Positions 38,701 through 60,600 of a DNA stretch of 64,000 bases are shown piece by piece (within the stretch, counting starts at the first letter, position 1; each line of letters starts with the position of its first letter). The notes under the pieces are model-generated. The model was given only the letters and a program-made list of their open reading frames with translations. It searched no databases and was not told the DNA's origin. The stretch is from NCBI GenBank assembly GCA_013399895.1, contig VXBA01005853.1, positions 3,388,081 to 3,452,080 on the forward strand, given 5' to 3'. Source of the DNA: Serilophus lunatus. Lineage: Eukaryota > Chordata > Aves > Passeriformes > Eurylaimidae. Both the position numbers and the translations under genes were made by a program.

Positions 38701-41700
38701 TCCCTTCTCAAGCCCTTGGATCCTTAACCTTGTTCACATAAACACAGCAAAATGGAACAAAAAGCCTTGAGAACTTAAACTGCAGCCAGGATTGCCTCAA
38801 GTTCTGAATGAATGGCACTTCTAACAGCTCAACACTCAGCACCACAAAACAACAAGAGCTGGGTTTCAAAAGGCCTCTTGTTCAAATACAAAGATCTCTG
38901 GTTGAGGGGACTGACGCCATGAAGGGGAAAAATGAACTACACAAGAGCAGAGCTGCAGTCACTGCTTTGGCAAACCATGCAGCCAACTGCTCACAAACAA
39001 ACTTGCATCCAACCCCAGCAAATGAATCTCTGTGCTGACACAGAGATTTCACCCTGAGCCCAATCACAGTGTTGTGCCTCCTGCCCACTGCAGCATCTCC
39101 TGCTCTTTGAACCCCCAGGGAAGCTGCGAACAGAGCAACTGTTTAAGCTGTATCTGTACCTGTAGGGACACTCCTCTCCTCTCTTGCACTCTCCTTTCAC
39201 CCAGAAGGAACAGATGTGAGGACGGTTGCGTTTGTAGTACGGAGTGGTTCGGGCCAACTTCAGCAGCATGTCACTGGTAGAAGTGGCTTTTCCTAGTGCA
39301 CCAACTGGCCTAGTGCCATCAGAATTGGCTATCTAAACACCAGGTAAAACACAAATAATTATGTACGTATCAGCACTGAACACTAATGCAGAGAATCAGA
39401 GCAAGCAAGAGAAGCTGTGCCATTGCTTCCCTTTCCTCTCCATATCCAGCCATGCCAGGAGCACAACTGTAACTACAATGTCTTACCTCTCGCTCCATGT
39501 TCTGGGTGTAGTACTCTTTGTTGACATCAGATTTAGGCATTTCATCCTTAAGGGACAGTCCTGCATCTCGGACTTGGATAGGCAAACCTACAATTAAAAA
39601 AAAAAAAGAACCACCTATGAATCTGTATCAATCACAAGCTGGAAGAGCAGAAACAGTTATTTCTGCAACCTGCAGTGGCCAGAGCTAACTCATCTGCTGC
39701 TCAGGGACACCACACTGCCCCTGATCCCCAGAAGAGACGTGACCACCAACACTCGATCTCTTCAAAGACTGTCCACTGCCAATCACATGCACATATTTGG
39801 AGACATTTCAGAGGTCAGCTCCCTCTCTTGCTCTGCTTTTTTGGGTACACACCATATTCCAGGTCAAGCAGGCAGGTCTGACAGACGTTCTTCAGCTTGC
39901 TGCAGGTCTGGCACACTTCTGTCTTCTTGAAGCGCATCCGCACCCCGGGGCACCAGCGGAACACGGTGAAGGGCCTGGCACAGATCTGGGACACAGAAAG
40001 GTGACACCTGTCTTGCTCTGCACAGCACAGAGTGAATGTTCTGCTGCCTGCATGCAACCTTTAAACTCCAAGCTCATCTAATCTCTTGAAACCATTTTGT
40101 CCATCCTGGTGCTAAGCCTCAGAGCTCAGGAAATAGCGGTTTCTATTTGGTGCTTCACTTTGAGAGGGGAAAGCTTTTGTGCAAGTTTTTTCTTTTTATT
40201 TGTTCATTTATTACCATAACCTGAGCACAGATTTACTCTGAGGACATGGAAATTCTCCTTCATTCCAGAGGATGTCAGTGTAGAGCTACTAGAGGTGAAT
40301 TACGTCAGGGACAGCAGCAAACAGGGGAGAGGTTATGAGACCTTTGGTCGGGAAGAAAGTTACTGCTCCCTCCTATCCCATGGAGTGATGCACCTGTTTC
40401 TGCTGCATGTACAGCCTGAGCATTGCATACAATCTCAATCTACACAGATTTCAATACATACTTTCCCTCTGTTTCAGGTGATAACTGATAAAAGGGAAAA
40501 TAAATTCCTTTAATTTCCCTCAGTCCAGCCAACACTGACTATTTCTTGCTCCCTCAGAAATAAAAGTGGCTTATTTCTTAGGCATTTAACACAAAGCACC
40601 ATTCAGAGAGAGTAACACATGCAGAGCAAAACCTGAACTCCAGGCACTTATGCATTTCTGAGTAAAAACAAAAAACTTGCCCAAGAAAATACGAGATAAA
40701 TTAAAATGCTGAAATACCTCCAAATATGGTACAACAGTATCTGCAATGCCTCACTCTGATAAACAAAGACTTAGACAGGATTTGCTCAATAATTTTGCTA
40801 TTTTAAGACCAACTGACTTTGTCTAACAAAGCACAGTAGACTGACCTAAAAATGTATGTAGTTACATAAATATTTGATGTTGTTAACTCAGATAAGCACT
40901 TTTTCTGAAGCTGGCAGGCTTTTAATGATTAAGATCAGCATCAGTTTAGACATTCTTTCTTCAAAAGACACAAACATACCTTGCATTCTTTTCCATATTT
41001 TTCTTTGGTCTGAAATAAAAGAAAAAAACCCAACAAACCAATTCAACATAAAATGTTAAATATGTAATTAATGTTATAACACAGTGGGGTTTTTATAGTG
41101 TATTTAGACTCACCCACCCCTGTTTTGGGCTTACATCTTGGAAGGTCAACAGGACAAAAAAAATAAATGCTAAAATACTCTCAACCCATTTTTGGTTTAC
41201 AAACAGACATTAAAACCAGAGTTTTTTAAGTCCCACCTCCTGTAATGATGAAAGGTGAGAACAAAAAGGAGTGTTAACAGTTCTTTTGAAGCAAAGATGA
41301 TGTTACATGAAATAAATCCACGAACACAAGCTGGTTTTGAAATATCCCCTGTACCAGCATTAGGGCTATGCCTCATAAAAACATCCCAATCTCTCTCAGC
41401 AAACTTGGTGGAACAAAAATGTGAAGATCATTTCAATGTAGGTCACACACAACTGGGCTGAGCAGAGAAAACCAACAGAACATGAGCTGGAAAACAAACA
41501 AGGACTTCAATTACCTTCATAAACCAGCTTTAACTTAATTTTACTAGTGCATAAAATTGGGTTATTCAGTATTTCAGCAGCTCACAGCTCTCCACATTCC
41601 AGTTCACCATATTAAAGCTTCATTTTGCACTATTCCCTGCAGTCCAGACACTGGGCTGTGTCACTTTGCTCTCCTTGGAGCCACGATCCCACGATCCAGC

Positions 41701-42655
41701 TCTGGCTGGAGCCAAATCCTGCTGTGCAGACCCAGCTGTTGAGGAGTGTGTGCCTCCCCTCCTGCCCCCAGCCCTGCCCCAGCCCCCAAAACCCCCAATT
41801 TTGGAGCCAACACAGAGGGAAGGACTCGCAGGGCCTCACAGGCACCTACCATCCGGATATAGGGGTTTTCTCCAAGACATGTCTGGCACAGGATAGGGAA
41901 GTCCTGAATGGAAGAAAAGTCGGGAATTTGTCATAAAATCAGCGCTCAGAAAAACGCTACTGAGTGAAACTCATCGGGACTGAGCGAAAGACGCAAAACG
42001 GTTCAGAAAAAGACACCACCCAGGTCTAGGTTATTAAAGAATCGTGGTGTCCTGGCTACTGTAGCTTAACTTAAAACTCAGAAAAACCAAATAGCGTGTT
42101 CTGGAGACCTGACCCGTGAGCGCCGGGGCCGCAGCGGTGACACCCCCCCCGGCGGGGACAGTTCGCTCCGGGACAGCCCTCGGCTCCAGGGCACGGCCAC
42201 GGGCACACGGCGGGCCTGGAGAACCCGGCACGGCCCGCCGGGATCCCGGGGCAGGGCCTGGGTGTCCCAGGGCAGATCCCGAGTGGCAGTGGGCAGATCC
42301 CAGCTATCCCAGGGCCGGTCCCGGGTGTCCCAGGGCGGATCCCGGTTATCCCAGAGCGACTCCCGGTTATTTTCCAAGGCCGGCTCCGGTTATTTCCCAG
42401 GGCAGATCCCGGCTGTCCCAGGGCCGGTCTCCGGGTAGCCCAGCCCCGGTCCCGCCTCCCCGCGCTCCCCTCGCCGGGCGGCCTTACCCGCCCTGACCCC
42501 CCCTGACCCCCCCGGCGGCGCAGGGCCCCGCCGGCCGCGGCCCGCCCCGCTCCTCCCGCTCCTCCGGGCCAGCCGGGCCGTGCCCCCGCCGCCCCGCTCA
42601 CCGCGTCCTCCCAGTTCTGCCGGTTGTAGGTGTTGGAGCCCAGCGATGTGGACAT
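35794..42655 (-). CDS. RBM22: Pre-mRNA-splicing factor RBM22 (Cwc2 homologue)
   Basis: RBM22 is a spliceosome component that contacts U6 snRNA and the catalytic centre. Coding exons, 5' to 3' on the minus strand: 42655-42602, 41903-41850, 41009-40980, 39985-39853, 39587-39487, 39332-39160, 38625-38425, 37949-37785, 37336-37248, 36750-36619 and 35924-35794. They total 1263 bases and 420 residues, the same as human. The amino-terminal part has paired cysteines (LCQTC, ECKIC, VCQTC). A CCCH zinc finger spans about residues 165-183 (C-x7-C-x5-C-x3-H), and an RRM about 232-305 with RNP2 LYVGGL and RNP1 CAFIQF. The tail is proline-rich and ends in KHSSP. All residues expected to bind zinc or RNA appear intact. 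DCTN4 lies immediately upstream on the same strand. Confidence 0.98.
37490..37537. repeat. Imperfect AT-rich duplication in an RBM22 intron
   Basis: A segment built of ATAATAAATAATGCTTATTGG is repeated twice in tandem. It is intronic, between the exons ending at 37785 and starting at 37336. Confidence 0.7.
42240..42440. repeat. GC-rich minisatellite in RBM22 intron 1
   Basis: About nine diverged units of 20-24 bases alternate GGATCCCGG-type and TATCCCAGGGC-type words. It occupies much of the 698-base first intron, inside the CpG island of the RBM22 promoter. Confidence 0.75.
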
Positions 42656-42760
42656 GGCGGCACCGCCCGCGCCCGCAGCCGCCCGCCGGAACTGACGTCA
42701 CGACGCCGCGCAAAAGGAGCGACACTATCGGCGACGGGGGGGAGCGGGCGGGACCATTAG
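42656..42760 (-). promoter_or_regulatory. RBM22: RBM22 promoter with perfect CRE
   Basis: The palindrome TGACGTCA at 42693-42700 is the full cAMP response element bound by CREB/ATF factors. It lies 38 bases upstream of the RBM22 ATG in a CpG-dense, TATA-less context. The DCTN4 transcript must end just upstream, so the whole promoter is squeezed into less than 200 bases. Confidence 0.6.
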
Positions 42761-42846
42761 GGAAAACCGGGGCAGCTCCGCGTTTTTGTTTAAATAATTA
42801 TTTTCTAATAAGAGGCAGCGCAAGGAATCCGAGAGCCACGTGTTAT

Positions 42847-42852
42847 TTTATT
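42847..42852 (-). terminator. DCTN4: Poly(A) signal AATAAA, DCTN4 (distal)
   Basis: TTTATT on the + strand. Use of this signal gives DCTN4 a UTR of about 1.8 kb that ends next to the RBM22 promoter. A proximal alternative AATAAA reads at 43878-43873. Confidence 0.65.
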
Positions 42853-44652
42853 GAAGGTCACTACACGACGTCAAGCATAAGGCAACAGCCGCCTGCCGGG
42901 GAGCGGGGACAGAGGCAGGGACACGCCGACACCTTTCCTACCGCCTACAGCACCTACGGGGGGTGGGGAACACAAAACTCTCCAGGCTCAGAACCCAAAA
43001 ACCTTCTGTTTTTTGTGGGAAGGGCGCCTGCAGCAAACCCCGGCCTGGGGGGACAGTGACCAGCAGCCCTGGGCACAGCCCAAGGCCCGGGCCAGGAGCC
43101 AGCTCTGCTTTTCCATCGCGGTGTCCCGAGGGGAGCGGCTGCTGCGGCTGCTGAGCGGGAAAAGCTGCGGGCGGAGGGGAAGTGCTTTGTTGTCGGGCAG
43201 GTGAAGCCTGGCAGGCGCTAGAGCACGATACAGGAACTACCAACTACGAGTCTCGATCTCATGCTGTGTGTTGAAACCGCGGTGGGGTCGGGGCTGGGAG
43301 GGGTCGGTCCCTCCCAAGCACCACCGCCGGTTCCTTGTGCTAAGGGAGATGTTTTTGGGGGCTGCACCACCCCCCTCCCCCGCGGGGAGCAGGGAGCCTC
43401 ATCCCGGCCCTCCGCGCAGAGAATTGGCAGATCCAGGCGGGCAGAGCCAAGGCAGGAGCATCTGGAGTGACACAGCCCTCCCTGGCTGGCTGGGATTCAG
43501 GCGTTTCCCAGCACAGCAGCCCATTAAAGCCCGTCAGAAATGTTTAACGAAGGTCAAGGACTGGAGTGGGAATGCTCTGCAGGAAGAGCCATCCCACCTG
43601 CCCGCGGTTAGCCCTGCACTTACTGGAAGTTCAGTGTCCTGGATACACAGCTGGTCACCCATTTTAGCTGGGACTGCAGCCAGATTATACCCCGGGGGTG
43701 TGTACTTAACATGTAACAACTTTCCACCCTCTACACCTCCCTCGAACTCACCCTAATTTGAAAAACACAAGAGTATTAACCCAAAAATCACCTTTGTGGT
43801 TATAACATTACCAGAGCTAATCTTAATTCTCCAGGTTTCACACCTTGATAGCTACAATCCCTAATGACACAATTTATTGAGCTGAAGAAGCCTCTCCAGA
43901 GCTTTCCTGCCTCAGTAAAGAGCTGTGGCAGTGCCTGAATTCCCAAATTTCAGTGCATCATGCTGCCACATCCACCTGAGGCACAGTGGGCTTGGTTGCC
44001 AGCCAAATCCATGAACACTACAGTACACTATATTTAAAGTTTAAAGGCAAACTGATCAACTCCTTTGTGAAAACAGATCTGCCACCTCAGCTAAGCAAGC
44101 TACATATGCCAGAGGGGCAGGGCTGTACACCCCGGTCCCCCACAGTTGAGGTATCCTACGAGGAAGCAGAAAACCAAAAGAAAACATTGTGCTGCTGTCA
44201 GTGAAACAGCAGGCATGGACACCCCTTAAAATGTTTGTTTGGGAAGGGCACAGCTCTGTGTGAAAGAGAGGTTGTTCACTATTGAGGGAACATCAGGAAA
44301 AACAGTATGGGTTCTTTTATGTTGATAAAGCCAAATTCAGCCACAATTATCTGTTAATAAAGCCAATTTCAGTGCAAACCTGGAGAAAGCGAGATCCTTC
44401 TCTGTGCTCTGACACGTGCTGCGAGTTAAACTAGCCTGTGGCAGTGAGGGGAAGCAGAGTGGTGGTTAGTGGGCACTACAACAAGGGGAGAGAGAACAAA
44501 CCATCCCAAACCACGGCACCCTCAGCCCCCTCCTCGTGGCCGGCCGGGGGCCGTGGCACACCCACACATCACAGAGCAGAACCTTTGAGCAGGTGCTTTC
44601 TCAGTGTGCCAGTCCATCCCGTGCCAGCCATGGGGGCAAGTGCTGGGAGCCT
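42853..44652 (-). other. DCTN4: DCTN4 3' untranslated region
   Basis: No coding potential is visible between the DCTN4 stop codon and its distal poly(A) signal. The 5' part is AT-balanced, while the stretch at about 42.9-43.5 kb is GC-rich. A short direct repeat around AAAGCCAAATTCAG occurs twice near 44325-44372. Confidence 0.6.
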
Positions 44653-55780
<11,128 letters not shown>

Positions 55781-55789
55781 TCCCCTTTC

Positions 55790-55913
55790 CTGCCGCCCCA
55801 CGCGGGCCGGGCCGGGCGGGGCCAGGCGGAGTCTTCCTCTCCCGCCGGGATCCGCCGCTGCCGTCGCTTCTCGACGGAGACGGAGCTTGAGCCGGATCCG
55901 GACAGCGCCGCGG
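55790..55913 (+). promoter_or_regulatory. SMIM3: SMIM3 CpG island and candidate non-coding first exon
   Basis: A CpG-dense block ends with a splice donor at CGCGG|GTGAGG (boundary after 55913). The coding exon begins at acceptor TTGCAG at 56613, and only one base of that exon precedes the ATG, so an upstream non-coding exon is required. The 5' end of the exon is not determined. Confidence 0.55.
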
Positions 55914-55919
55914 GTGAGG

Positions 55920-56085
55920 GGATGCGGGCAGGTAGGGCAGGAGGGCAGGTAGGATGGGCAGGGCACCGGCAGGGCAGGCAGGGCACGGGGAGGGCAAACA
56001 GGGCACGGGGAGGACAAGGAGGATGGGCAGGGCAGGCAGGGCGCGGGGTGGGGGGGGGCAGGCAGGGCACGGGCAGAGCACAAGC
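55920..56085. repeat. GGCAGGGCA-type minisatellite in SMIM3 intron 1
   Basis: Irregular repeats of GGGCAGGGCAC and GGCAGGTAGG occupy the start of the intron. Many GGG tracts make the + strand G-quadruplex-prone. Confidence 0.7.
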
Positions 56086-56614
56086 AGCTGCCGCCTCTCC
56101 CCCACGGCATCGTGTTCCCACCCCCGCGGGGCTGGAGCGGGACGCGGGAGCAGCCGCGGTCCCCGTGGAGGGGGGTCCACGCTCCCCGACCTTTCCGCCC
56201 CGTTCAGCTGCGAACTCCGTGACTCAGCACGAGGTACGGGTTGGGGGGCGACACGCAGGAGGCTCCCCAGTAGCCACGGGGCTCCGGCTGACCTCACCCC
56301 ACCGTTTCCCTACGCGATGACCCGCGAGTGACCCGTGGGATGTCCAGTCGTGGCTTTGCTTTATGAGCTCCTTTAACAACAGTAGCAATTAATAGGAAAG
56401 TTTTCCCCCGGGCTTTCATCCAGCACAATCAAAGTATGCTATAAATCCTGTGGCTAATCAAAGGAGCCTTTACTAAAGGTTCTTGAAAGACTGAAAGAAG
56501 AATCCAGGGTGATGTCCCTGGAGAGCAGCGGGTTGCACAGAGCAGTACAGCGGTTCTGGCAGCAGGAGGGATGGAGGGGGCTGCCCCATCACCCCTCTGC
56601 CTCTCCCTTGCAGG

Positions 56615-56794
56615 ATGGACCTTCCCAACCTCACAGGTCCTGCCACCCTTCCCAAGCACGTCCTGGACATCTGGGTCATCGTCCTGATCATCCTGGCCAC
56701 CATCCTTGTCATGACGGCGCTGGTGCTCTGCCCAGCCACTGCCATCATCATCTACCGAATACGAACTCACCCCACGCGCAACGGCATCGTGTGA
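56615..56794 (+). CDS. SMIM3: Small integral membrane protein 3
   Basis: SMIM3 (NID67) was first described as a nerve-growth-factor-induced transcript of PC12 cells; its molecular role is poorly known. The single coding exon (acceptor GCAG at 56613) encodes 59 residues, close to the 60 of human. [19 protein letters not shown] leads into one transmembrane helix at about residues 18-38, followed by [16 protein letters not shown]. The helix is near-identical to the mammalian protein as I recall it. The amino terminus is shorter and differs. The stop is TGA at 56792. It stands alone on the + strand between divergent DCTN4 and the GPX3-family gene. Confidence 0.95.
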   Translation: MDLPNLTGPATLPKHVLDIWVIVLIILATILVMTALVLCPATAIIIYRIRTHPTRNGIV

Positions 56795-57600
56795 GGCCGT
56801 GGGGGACGGCCAGCTCCCCAGGCAGGGGGCCACAGCCATGGCACCCTGTGCCAGGGACGTCACAGGGCACACTGAGAGCTGGAGAGACAGGCAGGGGTAG
56901 GCCAGCACGCAGACACTGCCCCTGTGCTGGCACCATAACCAGGGAACTCACTGCGTCATGTGGCTCCCCAGGCTCACCGTGGGGGAGGTGGCAGCACGGG
57001 CAGCAGGGGAGAGAGGTGTGACTCGAAATTACTTGCTCCTGTGAGGCAGGGAGGCTGGTCTTGCCTTCACTGGTGACCCTCTCTCCTCCCAAGCAAGCAG
57101 CAAGGTGTGGAAGTGCCTGGCAGAATTATTTCTTCTTTGGAGTCCCAGCTCCCAGGGTGTTTGGAAAAAAAGGGTCAAAGCAAGATGGATGTGGCTTCTA
57201 GTTGTGTGTTTGAAGACTCAGCTTAAAAGCATCGATGACAGAGCCCATCCTGGCTGCACAGCAAATGTGCAGCTGGCACTGGCTTCTCCTCTATTCATTA
57301 TCTGCTGAAATCATAGGACAGTCCTATGAGATTTTCCTCTTGGTTCCTCTGGGCCCTGCAGGGCAGAATAGTGTGTGCAGCTCCTGCCAGCCTGTCTACC
57401 TGCATGCTGACTGTGCTCCCTGCTCCTGATAGCGAGACCCTCTGCCATTCTCCCAGCCCACTGGCCCCTTTTGGGGTTCTGTGCACCTCTCACCTGGGCA
57501 GGTAAAATGGAAGGAGTGGGTTTGTGCTCAGTCAGTGGCAAGGCATCATGTAAGCTCTTGAACTGACCTTTGTTATTAAATAAATGGACTTTATCCTACA
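56795..57600 (+). other. SMIM3: SMIM3 3' untranslated region
   Basis: No coding sequence. A canonical AATAAA at 57579-57584 gives a UTR of about 0.8 kb, long relative to the 180-base coding region. Confidence 0.65.
57579..57584 (+). terminator. SMIM3: Poly(A) signal AATAAA, SMIM3
   Basis: Canonical hexamer in an AT-rich context, the first after the SMIM3 stop. Confidence 0.65.
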
Positions 57601-57609
57601 GCTGAGCAT

Positions 57610-60600
57610 GTTGTGTGGCTCTGTCCACGGGCAGTGTCTGGGTGCCCATGTGCAGGATCTGAGATACTTTGCAGCCTCTGCAGAAACCCTCCCCACGCTG
57701 ACCTCCCGCTCTGCCTTGGTCAAGGTTTCTGGGATTCTGTCTGGCCTTGGAGCCTGGTGGCCTCAGCCCTGTGGAAGGCACACTGCCAGCACGGCCCCAG
57801 GCTCTGGGAGGGCAAACCTCAATCAGGCAACAGTTGTCAGACAGTGGGAAGGATCCCTCAGGACTTTCTGACAGCAGTGAAGGCTGTTTTTCTCCCACTT
57901 GGGTCACCAGCATCACTTTCCCCACACCAGCCTTGTGCCAGGGTCAGTGGGGCAGGAGTCCTGGGGCTCATACAATGTCCTGGTGACTCATGGTGAGAAA
58001 GATCACAAGTAATAGGATGAATCAGGGAGGGATGTGGGGTATTGCTACAGTGATGCTAGTGGGAATTGTTTAAATCCCATTTTGTCTGCTGGAAAGAACA
58101 ACCAGCCCTGCAGTGTTTAAATCCTGTCTCATCCCCACGTGGCTTGATCCACAACAGCTGGCATCGGGTTTGCATTGGGGCCAGACGGGCAGGTGAGCCC
58201 CAGGGAAGCAGGACCTTGGGCAAACACCACCCACCCCAGGGAGGGACCCCAGCACAGGGATACAGACTCCAGGGGGTGGAAATGCCTGCGCTGCAGCCAC
58301 AGGCTGTGGTTCTGCCAGGGAGGGAGACGATGTGTTTTCCTTGCCCAGCCCAGAAACAAATTTCTGTACTGAGTTGTTGACTCTCTGCCTCTCAAGTTAC
58401 AGAATTTGAGGCAAATAACCAGAGTTATTTTCCTGCTGCTCCTTCTCCCACCCTTGCTGGCACAGTGCGGCAGCAGCTGGAGGACATTACGGATGTGCAG
58501 GGTGGGAGCACCTCTGGCTGTGCTTTCCTCCTGTGATCCACTCCAGCATTGCTCCCCTGGGGACACTGGGGGGATGGCCAGCAGCATCTGGCACTAGGGA
58601 CTGGAGCTGAACAGCTTTGCTATGAGAGGGAATAGGGAACAAGCCACAAACATTGCAGTGGTTTGAGAAGGAAGCCTGGTTTGGAGCAAACCAGGAGGAA
58701 AAGCGTGCAATACCTTCCCTCCTGTCCATCTCGCCATACCCAGTGGCAGTTCCCACCTCCATGTGCCCCTTTGTCGTGAGCAGCCAAGGGATGTGAGGTT
58801 GGCTTTCATGGTATGACTTTTCTGGAAAGTTTCAAGCCCTCGGCAAGAATTTCCAGGAAAGGCCTTGGAAAGAAGGGTTTGCTTGTAACAACAACAAACA
58901 TGTAGTGAAATGGAAGCTGGGATAAAGCAGGGAGAAGTCAGGATATTTTTTTAAGCTTGAGGATGAGGGGGGGAGTGAATTTAGACTGAATTTCCAACAC
59001 TGTTGAGTTGGAAACTCCTCCTCTAGGATGGAGTAAGATAAATCCCCCTGCAGCTCTCACTTCAGTGCCTGCTGGAGCTTGGAGTAAGTGTTTGCAGGGT
59101 GTTTTGCCAAGGAAAAATGCCTTTTCCTGCCTGCTGAGGAGCAGACACTGTGGCAGGCAGGCACGATGAGGGACTGAGGTGATTCAGCATTCACTAGGAT
59201 GCATTCCCGGGCTGGATTCTGTCAGGAGCTGTCTGCTGGCTCATAGGGGCTGCTGCTGGAGGACACAGATGTGGCAGCCTTGGCAGGGAAGAGGGATTGG
59301 GAATGCTGGCTCTAACCTTGCCTCTGGGCAGTCTCCTTTTGCAGTGGGAAGCGTGGGGACAAGTTAGGGGCATTTCTGCAGGGGGACGAATCTTTCCCTG
59401 GAAGAGGAAGGGATTTCAATGGCAGAGGGGACAGCAACCACAGCCATAGCCTGGGGGCTGCGAGGGCACTCAGGAACAGGAGGCTCTACTCCAAAGGGAG
59501 GCTGCTGTCAAATCAGGGCAGTGTGAGGGGACACATGGGCTGAGGCTGAGTGGTGAGGGCTGGGCAAGTGGGCTGGCATTGTGAGGAAGCCTGGTGCCAA
59601 AGCACTGGGGCCTCTCGCCTGGCAGAGAATGTTTTGCTTTTGTCTCCCGTTGCAAACCTAGAACAGAAGTTCAGAGGCTGCCATGGGATTGATGTCAGGC
59701 CAGGCTGCCAGAGGGAAGCTGCACTGCTGCTAGGCAGGGCAGTGCTGCCTGCTGCTGCCCAAGCTCCTTGTGTACTGTCCTGCCACACTGCTGGCACCAC
59801 TGCTGTCACTCTACATGGAAGAAACTCCTTGGTCAGCCTGGGACAAGCCCAGCCAGCAGCAGTCCTTGATCCCCACCACTGCTTTCATGTTCCCTGTGCT
59901 CAGCTGTGGCCCTGCAGCCTGGCACAAGGTCTCTGCAGCCCCTGGCCTGTGCCTCAGAGGAGGCTGGTGACAGTGGCAGTGTGGCAGCCAGAGGATTGGA
60001 AACACTTGGCCTCCCACCCCGGACTCCTGCCAAACATCTGCAGCAGGCGGGGCTGGCTCCCGCCCGGCTCTGGTGGAAAAACAACCGAGGAAGGAGGTTC
60101 GTGCGAGGGTCAGCCTGCCCAGCACGCCTGACATTTGGGGTGGAGCCTCAGGTCCTGCCCTCCGAGGGTCTTGTTGGAGCCCCCATCACCCTCAGGTCCT
60201 CCATGCAGCCTCCAGCAGGGCAAGGCACAGCACGGTGGGGACACTGGGTGACAAGTCCAGGGTGCCATGGAAGCTCAGTAACAGACAGGGGGTCCATCAA
60301 CTGTGGCTCATTAACTATTCCCTCATTCCCCAACTCCACCAAGGCTGCTTTGGCACCGGGACCCAAAGAGAGAGCACTTGGAGAAACAGGTCCTTTATTA
60401 TTATTTTCTTTTTAGGAAAACTCAGTTTGGGAGTGGCTCAGCCTTTCCCTGTGCATTGCAGGGATCAGGGACACGTGGAAGGTGTACAACCACACTGTGC
60501 CACCACTGTGTGTGCTGCACTGTTCCTCTGCCTCCAAGGCCTTATTAACCACGAGAAAGCCACCAAAGCCCTACGCAGGCAATTAGGGGATGTAAGTAGA

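Noticed and set aside
42071..42655. 194-codon minus-strand frame starting at the RBM22 ATG
   Set aside because: Only the first 18 codons are RBM22; the remainder is intron 1 minisatellite read through.
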